Below are positions 8,308 to 17,600 of a stretch of 44,390 bases of DNA, piece by piece. The DNA comes from Aggregatilineales bacterium. Its GTDB lineage: Bacteria; Chloroflexota; Anaerolineae; Aggregatilineales; Phototrophicaceae. The notes beneath the pieces are model-generated. The model saw only the letters and a list, made by a program, of their open reading frames with translations, ran no database searches and was not told where the DNA came from. The stretch covers positions 1 to 44,390 of the forward strand of contig JARKOK010000071.1 of NCBI GenBank assembly GCA_029975765.1, given 5' to 3'. Made by a program: the position numbers and the translations under genes. Within the stretch, counting starts at the first letter, position 1, and the number at the start of each line of letters is the position of its first letter.

Positions 8308-9515
8308 TGGCTGCCAGATTATACTACGACGACTCCTATACCTGTGATTTTACCGCGCAGGTCGTTGAACGGCTGGCGGTGGACGGCCATCCGGCGCTGG
8401 TACTGGATGGCACATACTTTTATCCCGCCAGCGGCGGGCAGCCAGCCGATAGCGGGACGATCAACGGCGTGCCGCTGATGGAACTGCGGACGCGCGAGGA
8501 AGATGGCGCGGTGCTGCATGTGCTGGCAGCGGATATACCTGACTCTACGGTGAACGGCCAGCTTGACTGGTCGCGGCGCTTTGACCACATGCAGCATCAC
8601 ACCGGCCAGCACATTCTGACGCAGGCGTTTGTGCAGGTGGCGGAGGCCCACACCGTTGGTTTTCATTTAAGCCCGGACAGCGTAACGATTGATCTGGACA
8701 AAACCAACCTGACGGCGGAAGCCGTCGCCCAGGCGGAAATGGTCGCCAATCAGATTGTGTGGAACAACCTGCCGGTAACAGCGCGGCTTGTTGAAGAAGA
8801 CGGCGCGACCGGTGTGCGGGTGCGGAAGAAACCCGGCCATCTGTTGACCGACGGCCTGCGGGTGATTGAGATTGGCGGCTTTGACAGGACGGCCTGCGGC
8901 GGCACACACGTCGCGCGTACCGGCGAAATCGGCATCATCAAGGTGCTGAAACCGGAACGGCGGGGCGACAAAACGCGGGTGGAGTTTCGCTGCGGCGGGC
9001 GGGCGCTGGTGGATTACCAGCAGAAGAACGCGGTCGTGAACGCGGTTGTCGCGGCGCTGACATGTAAAGCTGAGGAAATCGAGCCGGGGGTGGCGCGGCT
9101 GCAAGAAGAAGTTCGCAGCCTGACGCGCAGCCTCAAAACAGCCACCGGTCAGTTACTTGAATACGAAGCGGAACGCCTGTTACCTGCCGCGCGCGAAGAC
9201 GACAGCCTTCGTGTAGTCAAACACACCTACGAAGGCCGTGATGCCGGTGAACTCAAACTGCTGGCAAACCGGCTGACCGAATCACCGAATGTCGTGGTGC
9301 TGCTGGGTACAAGCGGCGAAAAAGCACAGTTGGTACTGGCCCGCAGCGCCGATCTAACCCAGGATATGAACGCGCTCATTAAACAGGTGCTGCCGCTGCT
9401 GGGGGCGGCGCGCGGCGGCGGCCAGCCGGCGCTGGCGCAGGGTGGGGGTGTTCGTGCCAGCCGGTTACAGATAGAAGCCGCGCTGGATGCTGCTGAGATG
9501 ATGCTCAGAGCGTAA
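8307..9515 (+). CDS. AlaX-like alanyl-tRNA editing protein with C-terminal DHHA1-like domain
   Basis: MQHHTGQHILTQAF (HxxxH), TACGGTHVARTGEIG (CxxxH), LLGAARGGGQPALAQGGG DHHA1-like. Start overlaps the previous stop (TGATG). Confidence 0.88.
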   Translation: MAARLYYDDSYTCDFTAQVVERLAVDGHPALVLDGTYFYPASGGQPADSGTINGVPLMELRTREEDGAVLHVLAADIPDSTVNGQLDWSRRFDHMQHHTGQHILTQAFVQVAEAHTVGFHLSPDSVTIDLDKTNLTAEAVAQAEMVANQIVWNNLPVTARLVEEDGATGVRVRKKPGHLLTDGLRVIEIGGFDRTACGGTHVARTGEIGIIKVLKPERRGDKTRVEFRCGGRALVDYQQKNAVVNAVVAALTCKAEEIEPGVARLQEEVRSLTRSLKTATGQLLEYEAERLLPAAREDDSLRVVKHTYEGRDAGELKLLANRLTESPNVVVLLGTSGEKAQLVLARSADLTQDMNALIKQVLPLLGAARGGGQPALAQGGGVRASRLQIEAALDAAEMMLRA

Positions 9516-9577
9516 CCGGAGGACAAACAGCGCGAAAAAAGTACGGACACACTGCTGCGTGCCCGTACCATCATAAT

Positions 9578-10492
9578 CTACCGCTGCGCTGCTAACAATT
9601 CGTCCACTTCGACACGGGTGGGCATACTCGGCGCAGTACCCGGTCGGGTGACACATAACGCCGCCGTCGCGTTGGCGAAGGCAATCGCATCAGGCAGGTC
9701 TTTACCCTCGGCCAGCGCCACCGCCAGCCCACCGTTAAAAGCATCCCCCGCGCCAGTGGTATCCACTACGTTGACTTTATACGTCGGGATCAGCGCGCTG
9801 CTGCCCCGGCGGATATAACTCGCACCCTGCGCGCCCATCGTTACCACAACGGTCTGCTGTTCGGTTGTCAGCAGCGAGCGGGCGGCCTCTGCCACCGCAG
9901 CACCCGGCCTGCCGGACAGCACTTCCAGCTCCGTCTCATTAGGCGTAATGTAGTCGGCCAGTGCCACCACCTCCGCCGGGAGATGACCGGCTGGCGCAGG
10001 ATTCAAAATCGTGCGGATGCCCTGCTGTTTGGCGGCTTTAAGCGCATAGCCTACCATGTCATAATTAACTTCAAGCTGTGTCAGCAGTACATCCGCCCGC
10101 GCGATAACCGCCGCCGCCGAATCGACATCCGAGGGTTTAAGATTCAGGTTCGCGCCTAATACAACCACGATGCTGTTCTCGCCAGAGTCGTCCACGAAGA
10201 TGGGCGCGACGCCGGTTGCATGGTCGGGGTCGCGCACAACATAATCGGTATTAACGCCTTCCTGCTGCCAGAAGCGCACCGCCTGATCGCCAAAGGCATC
10301 CTGCCCCACACGCCCGATGAAGGTGACATCAGCGCCCAACCGCGCTGCCGCCACCGCCTGATTCGAACCTTTGCCGCCGGGGCCGGTGACGAACTTCCGC
10401 CCGCTGACGGTTTCACCGGGGCGCGGCATCCGTTCCATATAGGTGGTGAGATCGGTGTTAAAGCTGCCAACAATCACAATTTTTGCAGTCAT
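9578..10492 (-). CDS. rbsK: Ribokinase (PfkB family)
   Basis: VVGSFNTDLTTYMERMPRPGETVSG, GGKGSNQAVAAARLG, NPAPAGHLP, TPNETELEVLSG, VVDTTGAGDAFNGGLAVAL. Confidence 0.9.
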   Translation of the reverse strand: MTAKIVIVGSFNTDLTTYMERMPRPGETVSGRKFVTGPGGKGSNQAVAAARLGADVTFIGRVGQDAFGDQAVRFWQQEGVNTDYVVRDPDHATGVAPIFVDDSGENSIVVVLGANLNLKPSDVDSAAAVIARADVLLTQLEVNYDMVGYALKAAKQQGIRTILNPAPAGHLPAEVVALADYITPNETELEVLSGRPGAAVAEAARSLLTTEQQTVVVTMGAQGASYIRRGSSALIPTYKVNVVDTTGAGDAFNGGLAVALAEGKDLPDAIAFANATAALCVTRPGTAPSMPTRVEVDELLAAQR

Positions 10493-10604
10493 GGGAAGTC
10501 CTCGGCGCCAGAACGCATGAGAAAATATTCATGGCGAAAAGTATACCGCAGGACTATGATTATGACATGCAGCCAAGCATGTATCATGTATAAGGAGAAG
10601 GCTC

Positions 10605-11282
10605 GTGGAAGTTTGGATTTCCGGCACGATTGATGAAGTCACCGCTGCCACCCAGTCCGGTCTGGCCGCTGTGGTCGCTACCAATCCAACGCTGATCGCC
10701 AGATGGACAGCGACCGGCCGCACGCTCGAATCGGTTGTAACCGAGGTGTGCCAGCGAGTGGACGTGCCGGTGTATGTACAGCTTCATGGCCCGAATGTGG
10801 CAGGTTATCTGGCCGAATATGAAACCCTGCGCCATATTTCGCCACAGATTCAGCCCAAGCTGGTAGCCACACATGACGGTATCGCGGCAGCGGCCCAGAT
10901 TGTGAAAGCGAGACATAAGCCGCTGGTGACGGCTGTCTGCACGCTGAATCAGGCCTTTCTGGCGGCAGCAGCGGGTGCAGCCTATATCGCGCCTTACGTC
11001 GGGCGCATCGAAGATGCGGGCGAAGACGCGATTGGTCTGATTGATAAAATCGCCAATCTGTATGCCCGTCAGAACGTCGAAACGAAAATCATCGCCGCCA
11101 GTGTCCGCACGCCGGCTCAGGCCGAAGCTTCGCTGCTGGCCGGGGCGTATGCGGTGGTCGTATTCTACGATGTGTTCCAGCAGTTATTTGAGAGCCATTT
11201 GACACAGGCTTCGATTGAGGGTTTCGAGCGCGATTGGTCGCAGTTTACCTTTGAAGGGCGGGCTGATCTGGCGCGGGCGTAA
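10605..11282 (+). CDS. Transaldolase / fructose-6-phosphate aldolase-like protein (GTG start)
   Basis: VATNPTLI, PKLVATHDGIAAA (aligns with the Schiff-base Lys region), FLAAAAGAAYIAPYVGRIEDAG; AAGGAG upstream of GTG. Confidence 0.82.
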   Translation: MEVWISGTIDEVTAATQSGLAAVVATNPTLIARWTATGRTLESVVTEVCQRVDVPVYVQLHGPNVAGYLAEYETLRHISPQIQPKLVATHDGIAAAAQIVKARHKPLVTAVCTLNQAFLAAAAGAAYIAPYVGRIEDAGEDAIGLIDKIANLYARQNVETKIIAASVRTPAQAEASLLAGAYAVVVFYDVFQQLFESHLTQASIEGFERDWSQFTFEGRADLARA

Positions 11283-11304
11283 CCGACAAACGGCTGTCCG
11301 GCGG

Positions 11305-12234
11305 CTACAGCGGCTGCCATACCAGCCGCCGCGCGACATTCTGTCCCGTGAGTCTGGTAATCGTAGCCGCCTCCACCCCTTCGCTTTGCAGGCGGGGAAT
11401 GATAAGCTTTGGCAGCGCCAGCAGCCCCCATTCGCCGCCCTGATGCGCCCACATACGAGGGTGCGCCAGATCAAGGCCGAGCGCGATGCTGTCGCCAAAA
11501 TCAGCTTGCAGCATGGTTTTCAGCAGCGGCCAGACGTTCTCATTGGGATTATATTTAGGGCGCAGGAATGTATCGTAACCGAGCAGCACACCGGCGCGGG
11601 CGAGATCCTGATGCAGGCCGGTATCCGGCCGTTTGTCCATGTGGCACAGATACAGCCGTGTCGCGGGGATACCCCGGTCGGCAAAAAAGGGAACGAGTTC
11701 TTCCACATTTTTACCCTGTTCGGTATGGATAAGGATGGCCGCGCCGGTCTGCCGGGCGGCGGCGGCAGCGGCTTCCATCAGGGCGCGCATCTGGCCTTCG
11801 ATCAATCCATCGTAACCGATTTTGATAGTCGTCGCCCGCACGGTGCGGCTGCTCTCGCTGACGCCCGCCGTCAGTTCCTCGATGAAATAGGCGGCAGCCT
11901 GCTGTTCGGTAGCCGTCCACAGCCAGCTTTCCAGCGGATAATAACGTTTGAGGTGAAAGCCAGTGGTTGAGGTAATCTGCACGCCGGTGACTTCGGACAG
12001 GTTGGCGAGCATTCGCGCGTCTCGCCCACAGCCACCGGGCTGGCAGTCAATCAGCGCGATCCCACCCGCCGCGCGGAATTCTTCCAGTTCAGCAGTAATC
12101 GTGTCGTAGTCATCAAGAACCGGCGCGCTGTCGTCCATCACGCCGGGAGGCGGTTTAATCCAGGCGTGGGCGTGCCCATCAGCCAGCGTGATGGTTTCAA
12201 CGGGTACTTCTCCCAGCACGGTACGCAGTTTCAT
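11305..12234 (-). CDS. Phosphotriesterase-like (PTE family) TIM-barrel metal-dependent hydrolase
   Basis: HAH near the N-terminus, Lys in TIKIGYDG, ILIHTEQG, LCHMDK and ALGLDLAHP supply the HxH/K/H/H/D metal-ligand pattern. Confidence 0.75.
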   Translation of the reverse strand: MKLRTVLGEVPVETITLADGHAHAWIKPPPGVMDDSAPVLDDYDTITAELEEFRAAGGIALIDCQPGGCGRDARMLANLSEVTGVQITSTTGFHLKRYYPLESWLWTATEQQAAAYFIEELTAGVSESSRTVRATTIKIGYDGLIEGQMRALMEAAAAAARQTGAAILIHTEQGKNVEELVPFFADRGIPATRLYLCHMDKRPDTGLHQDLARAGVLLGYDTFLRPKYNPNENVWPLLKTMLQADFGDSIALGLDLAHPRMWAHQGGEWGLLALPKLIIPRLQSEGVEAATITRLTGQNVARRLVWQPL

Positions 12235-12339
12235 CAGGACTCCTTCACAGGATCAGCCGCTTACGCTCACAGAGACAGATTTGCGCACGGTGGTGAGTGA
12301 TGATCTGCCGTATGTGATTGTACCCTAAAATGAGACGCG

Positions 12340-12367
12340 CGGGGGCAAACCTGCTCGCTCGCCCCCG
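12340..12367. terminator. Inverted repeat CGGGGGC...GCCCCCG in the intergenic gap after GH3
   Basis: 7-bp arms, 14-nt loop; no U-tract. Confidence 0.35.
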
Positions 12368-12374
12368 TGTCCTA

Positions 12375-14522
12375 TCAGTCCAGAAAACGCCGGTCGCCGC
12401 TAACCGTCACGGTGCGGCTGATACCGCTGCTGCCGCGCGCGCCTGGCTGCCCGCCGCCAATGGTCACGCGGAAGATGCCGGGTTCAAGCACCCGCCGCCC
12501 GGCCTCATCCACGAAGGACAGGGCTTCGGGAGTCAGGGTAAACCGGACAGCCGCCGTTTCACCCGGTTTCAGATGCAGCCGCCGGAAGCCTTGCAGTCTG
12601 TGGACAGGCACCGGCGCGCTGGCCTCCAGATCGCTGATATACAGCTGCACGACCTCATCCCCGGCGCGGCTGCCGGTGTTGCGCACCTCGGCATGAAGCG
12701 TGATCGTATCGCTGGTGGTGAAGCTCTCACCCTCAAAGCGTAAGCTGTCGTAGGCGAAGGAGGTATAACTCAGGCCGTAACCGAAGGGGTAGAGCGGTTC
12801 ACCCTGGAAATAGCGGTAAGTGCGCCCGGCCATAGTGTAATCCTCGAACGGTGGCAGATCGTTTACGGACTTATAAAATGTAACCGGCAGCCGCCCGCCG
12901 GGGTTGTAGTCACCAAACAAGACTTCGGCCAGCGCCGTCCCGGCAGCCTGCCCACCATACCAGGTTTCAATAATCGCCGGTAAATGGGCGTCCGCCCAGG
13001 GGGCCGCTATGGCGCTGCCGCCCACCAGCACCAGCACGATGGGCTTGCCTAAGGCGTACAGCTCCTTAAGCAGATTTTCCTGCACGGCGGGTAACGCGAT
13101 GTCCGTCCGGTCGCCCTGGCTTTTGCCATCGGTCACACCTTCTTCCTGACCCTCTTCCCCTTCGATGGCCTGCGACAGCCCACCGACAAACACAATCACG
13201 TCCGCGCGGGCGGCTGCCGCCAGAGCTTCCGCATAACCGCTGGTGTCGCTGCGTAACACGGAACAGCCGCGCGCGTACAGGATTTCCGCCGGCGCGCCCA
13301 GGGCGGCACGAATCCCGGCCAGCGGTGTGACCGTGAAGGACGGCACGCCGTTGTAGTTACCCCACAGCACTTTTTCGTCATCGGCATTCGGGCCGATGAC
13401 GGCGATGGTTTTCAGCGTCTTGGGGAGCGGCAGGGTATTGTCGGCGTTTTTCAGCAGCACGATGGATTCACGGGCTGCCCGCAGCGCCAGCGTCCGGTGT
13501 GCATCACAGTCATTGACGCTGATCGGAAGCTGCGCGTAGGCCACCTGTTCCGGCGGGTCGAACATACCCAGACGGAAGCGCGCCGTGAACAACCGGATCA
13601 CAGCGCGGTCGAGGACAGTTTCATCCAGCAAACCCTGTTTGACCGCTTCCACCAGCGCCTCGTAGGTGCAACCGCAGTTCAGTTCGCAGCCATTTTCGAC
13701 CGCCAGTGCTGCCGCTGCCTCCGGTGTATCTACCACTTTGTGATCGCGGTAGATGTCGTCAATCGCACCGCAGTCCGAGACCACAAAGCCATCAAATCCC
13801 CACCGTTCGCGCAGGATGGTTTGCAGCAGCGTGGGGCTGGCACAGCAGGGTTCGCCGTTCGTGCGGTTATACGCGCCCATGATGGAGGCCGCCTGACCCT
13901 CGCGGATACAGGCTTCAAAAGCGGGCAGATACGTATCCCACAGATCACGCTGGTTAACAACGGCATTGAAGCGGTGACGGTCGGCCTCTGGTCCACTGTG
14001 AACGGCGTAATGTTTGGGGGTGGCGACCAGCTTCAGATAATGTGGATCGTCGCCCTGCAAGCCTTTGACGAACGTGACCCCCAGCCGGGCGGTCAGATAG
14101 GGGTCTTCGCCATAGGTTTCCTGGCCGCGACCCCAGCGCGGATCGCGGAAAATGTTGATGTTTGGCGTCCAGAAGGTGAGGCCGTAGTAAATATCATGGA
14201 CGCCGCGCCGCAGGGCATCGTGATGTTTGGCGCGGGCTTCGTCGCTGATGGCGGCTGCGATCTCCGCCAGCAGATCGGCGTTCCACATGGCGGCCATACC
14301 AATCGCCTGTGGGAAAACGGTGGCAATACCGGCACGACCGACACCATGTAAACACTCGTTCCACCAGTTATAAGCAGGTATCCCCAGCCGTTCAACGGCG
14401 GGCGCATCGTGCAGCGTTTGTGACACTTTTTCTTCCAGTGTCATCCGGGAAACAAGGTCGGCGGCACGGTCTTCAGGATTCAAGATTATATCCTGATACG
14501 GCAATGATGGGGAAGCGGTCAT
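12375..14522 (-). CDS. Glycoside hydrolase family 3 (beta-glucosidase/beta-xylosidase type) with C-terminal FnIII-like domain
   Basis: PNINIFRDPRWGRGQETYGEDPYL, GFDGFVVSDCGAIDDI, NGCELNCGCTYEALVEAV, YPFGYGLSYTSF, GDEVVQLYI. Confidence 0.92.
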   Translation of the reverse strand: MTASPSLPYQDIILNPEDRAADLVSRMTLEEKVSQTLHDAPAVERLGIPAYNWWNECLHGVGRAGIATVFPQAIGMAAMWNADLLAEIAAAISDEARAKHHDALRRGVHDIYYGLTFWTPNINIFRDPRWGRGQETYGEDPYLTARLGVTFVKGLQGDDPHYLKLVATPKHYAVHSGPEADRHRFNAVVNQRDLWDTYLPAFEACIREGQAASIMGAYNRTNGEPCCASPTLLQTILRERWGFDGFVVSDCGAIDDIYRDHKVVDTPEAAAALAVENGCELNCGCTYEALVEAVKQGLLDETVLDRAVIRLFTARFRLGMFDPPEQVAYAQLPISVNDCDAHRTLALRAARESIVLLKNADNTLPLPKTLKTIAVIGPNADDEKVLWGNYNGVPSFTVTPLAGIRAALGAPAEILYARGCSVLRSDTSGYAEALAAAARADVIVFVGGLSQAIEGEEGQEEGVTDGKSQGDRTDIALPAVQENLLKELYALGKPIVLVLVGGSAIAAPWADAHLPAIIETWYGGQAAGTALAEVLFGDYNPGGRLPVTFYKSVNDLPPFEDYTMAGRTYRYFQGEPLYPFGYGLSYTSFAYDSLRFEGESFTTSDTITLHAEVRNTGSRAGDEVVQLYISDLEASAPVPVHRLQGFRRLHLKPGETAAVRFTLTPEALSFVDEAGRRVLEPGIFRVTIGGGQPGARGSSGISRTVTVSGDRRFLD

Positions 14523-14630
14523 GATTCTATCCTTGCTGGCGATTTTGAGAATAACGGCGATTATAACCGTTTACGGCAGCGCGTCACAATTGACGCGGCG
14601 TTCGGGCAGGTTGTCTGGAATAGAGGGTGA

Positions 14631-14655
14631 TGGGGCGGGTTAGCGGCCCGCCCCA
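14631..14655. repeat. Intergenic GC-rich palindrome TGGGGCGGG-ttagcgg-CCCGCCCCA
   Basis: 9-bp perfect arms; shares the 11-mer TGGGGCGGGTT with 4803-4813. Confidence 0.75.
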
Positions 14656-14667
14656 CAGGGTATAACC

Positions 14668-17600
14668 TTACCGAATTGGCACGTTTTCCCAGCTGCCACG
14701 CGCGTTTTCGATGTAGGCCGGAATCCAGCCAATCTGACCTTCATAGCGCACATGCAGCCAGTAGTTGCCGCCGTTCTGCCGTGTGCGTCCGATGACTGAA
14801 ACGGTTGCTCCGGCGGGCAGCGTGCGGATAATCGCGGCACGTCCGCTCGGTCGGCGGCGCATGTCGGTGATCGCGGGGAGGACAGCCGTCATGCCGGTGT
14901 CGGGCGCGCCGTCAATCTGGTCGAAGATCGAGCCGGATGATGGCAGCAGATCCGGGTTGCCCTCGAATCTGAAATACCGACCGGATGTCCAGCCGGTAAT
15001 CCTGCCTACCTGAATCAGATACCATGCAAATTCGCCGCCCTCATCAAAGCTGCGCGCCAGTATCGGATACTGCTGGTTGGTGAGCACCGAGCCAATCAGC
15101 GTTGCGCCCAGGTATGGGCCGGTGCGGAGCGCCTGCCCTTTCACTTCATTGTTAACCGCGCCCGTACTCGGCGCGGAGGGGGTTGGCGTGGGCGGAATCG
15201 CTGTCGGGGTCAGCGTGCTGAAGGGCGTGCCAAAGGGCGTAACCGTCGGCAGCAGCGTGGTGGTTACGTTGCAGGTGATCGTGTAACCGGCCGAAGTACC
15301 GCCCGGTGGCGTGTAGGCCACCGTCAGCGTCGTCAGGAACGTGCCAACTGTTGGTGACAGACACTGGACACCGATGCTTTGTGAGGTGCTGGGCGCGATG
15401 TCAAACGGTGCGACCGTAAGCAGCGAGAAATTAATCGGATTGCTGACCGCAATGGATGTGATTCTCAGGGTGCTGGTGCCCGTGTTGGAGACCGTCAGGA
15501 AAGCATTGACCGGCACGTTGGGTACGGTATTGACGGTAATGAAGCCGCCCGGTGTGGGGAAGGAAGTATACCCGCCAATCGTGACCGTGTACTGCCGGGT
15601 CGCGGATATGCTGTTGGCATCGGTCGCCCGGATCGTGAAGGTGTACTGCCCGGCGGTGGTTGGCGTACCGGCGAGTGTCGCGGTTGAAGCGAGCGGACTC
15701 GGATTAGCGAGAGTCAGCCCTGGCGGCAGCGTGCCGCTGGCGAGCGCGAACTGATAGGGGGATGTGCCACCGCTGGCGGTCAGTACCTGGTTGTAAGCCA
15801 CCCCCACCATACCATTCGGCAGCGTGGCCGGGGAGATGTTAACCACCGGCGTGGCGGTGCCGGTACACTGCAAGGTGTAGGACACGCTGGTTTGCGTCGG
15901 GTCATTGGTGGTGAAGGTCAGCGTGGCTGTTCGGGTGCCGAGTGCGCCGGGTGTACAGCGAATGCTGACGGCCTGCGGCGCTCCGCCATCGTCTATCGTG
16001 AGCGGGAAGGCCGGGGCGGTAACGGCGAAATCGGCTGCGTGGGTGCCGCTGATGGTCGGATTGCTGACCGTAAGCGGCTGCGTGCCGATTTCACTGATGG
16101 TCAGCGCAGCGACCGTAATCGGTGTGCCCACGACGCTTGACCCCAGATCAATCGTCGCGCCTGGGGCAGGGGCGGATTGATAACCGGGCGCGGGTATCGC
16201 TGTGCCCGTACATTGCAGGCTGTAGCTGGGATTAGGGTTAGCAGGGTCGTTGGTGCTGAATGTTAAACTGGCCGTTCGGATGCCGGCGGCACTCGGATTA
16301 CATTGAAGCGTGACGGCCTGTGAGGCAGCGCCGTCATTGATAGTGAGCGGGAACGCTGGTGCGATGATGCTGAAATCCCCTGCGTTTGTCCCGCTAATGG
16401 TCGGGCTGCTGACGACCAGCGCGGCGCTGCCGGTTTCGCTGATCGTGAGCGAACTGTTGCTGACGGGTGTGCCGACCTGAGTGGAGCCAAAGTCAATCGT
16501 GCTGCCGGGAACGGGATTCGAGGCATACCCCGCCTGGGTCGGCGGCACGTTAACGGTGCAGTTGACCGTGTATGACGCCGTTCCGCCGGCGGCATTATGG
16601 ACGACGGTTACGTTGGTCGTATACGGCGTGCCGCTGGCTGTTGTTGCCCGGCAGCGTACCTCGATATTCTGTATGTCGGCGCCCCCGCCGGCAATCGTTG
16701 CTGGCAGCGGCGGCACCAGTTCAAAATCGGTCGTGTTCGATAAGGTAATGCTGCTGAGAATTAGCGGCGCGTTGCCGGGGTTGGACACGGCAATCGTGGT
16801 GCTGACCGGTATGCCCTGAGTTGTGACCAGGTTTATTGGCGCGCCGCCGGGCGCGGGTACCGACTGGTAAATCGGTTCCGGCGCGGCGGTGATGGTGCAG
16901 CCGAGAGTGTAGGTGACGGGGCTGGCGACGTTGGTGCCGTCGTGGGTAACGGTGATGGTGGTGCTGAAGCTGCCTGCCGCCGCCGTGTCACACACGAGGC
17001 TGATGCTGGCGGTGGCGTCCGGCGCGACGGTGAAGGTGGTGGGGGTGGTGAGGCTGATGGCCGGATCACCGGACAGGGCGACGTTGGTGATGGTGAGCGT
17101 GTCGGTGCCGCCGGTGTTGCTGACGCTGATGCTGGTGGTGGGGTCAGGGTCGTTCTGGTTGGCGGCCAGCGGGGTCAGCGCGCCGGAGGCTGGTGTCGCG
17201 TCGTAGATGCGCGTGACCGGCGCGGCGGTGATGGTGCAGTCGAGGGTGTAGGTGACGGGGCTGGCGACGTTGGTGCCGTCGTGGGTGACGGTGATGGTGG
17301 TGCTGAAGCTGCCTGCCGCCGCCGTGTCACACACGAGGCTGATGCTGGCGGTGGCGTCCGGCGCGACGGTGAAGGTGGTGGGAGTGGTGAGGCTGATGGC
17401 CGGATCACCGGACAGGGCGACGTTGGTGATGGTGAGCGTGTCGGTGCCGCCGGTGTTGCTGACGCTGATGCTGGTGGTGGGGTCAGGGTCGTTCTGGCTG
17501 GCGGCCAGCGGGGTCAGCGCGCCGGAGGCTGGCGTCGCGTCGTAATTCCGGGCCACAGGAGTATTGGCCTCACAGGTCAGGTTGTAGACAATGAGCTGTT

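Noticed and set aside
13497-14351. 284-aa plus-strand ORF opposite GH3
   Set aside because: Shadow of a clear GH3 coding region.
16878-17555. Possible CRISPR-like or satellite repeat
   Set aside because: Only two long, directly adjacent, in-frame copies; no short repeats with unique spacers. No CRISPR pattern was seen elsewhere.
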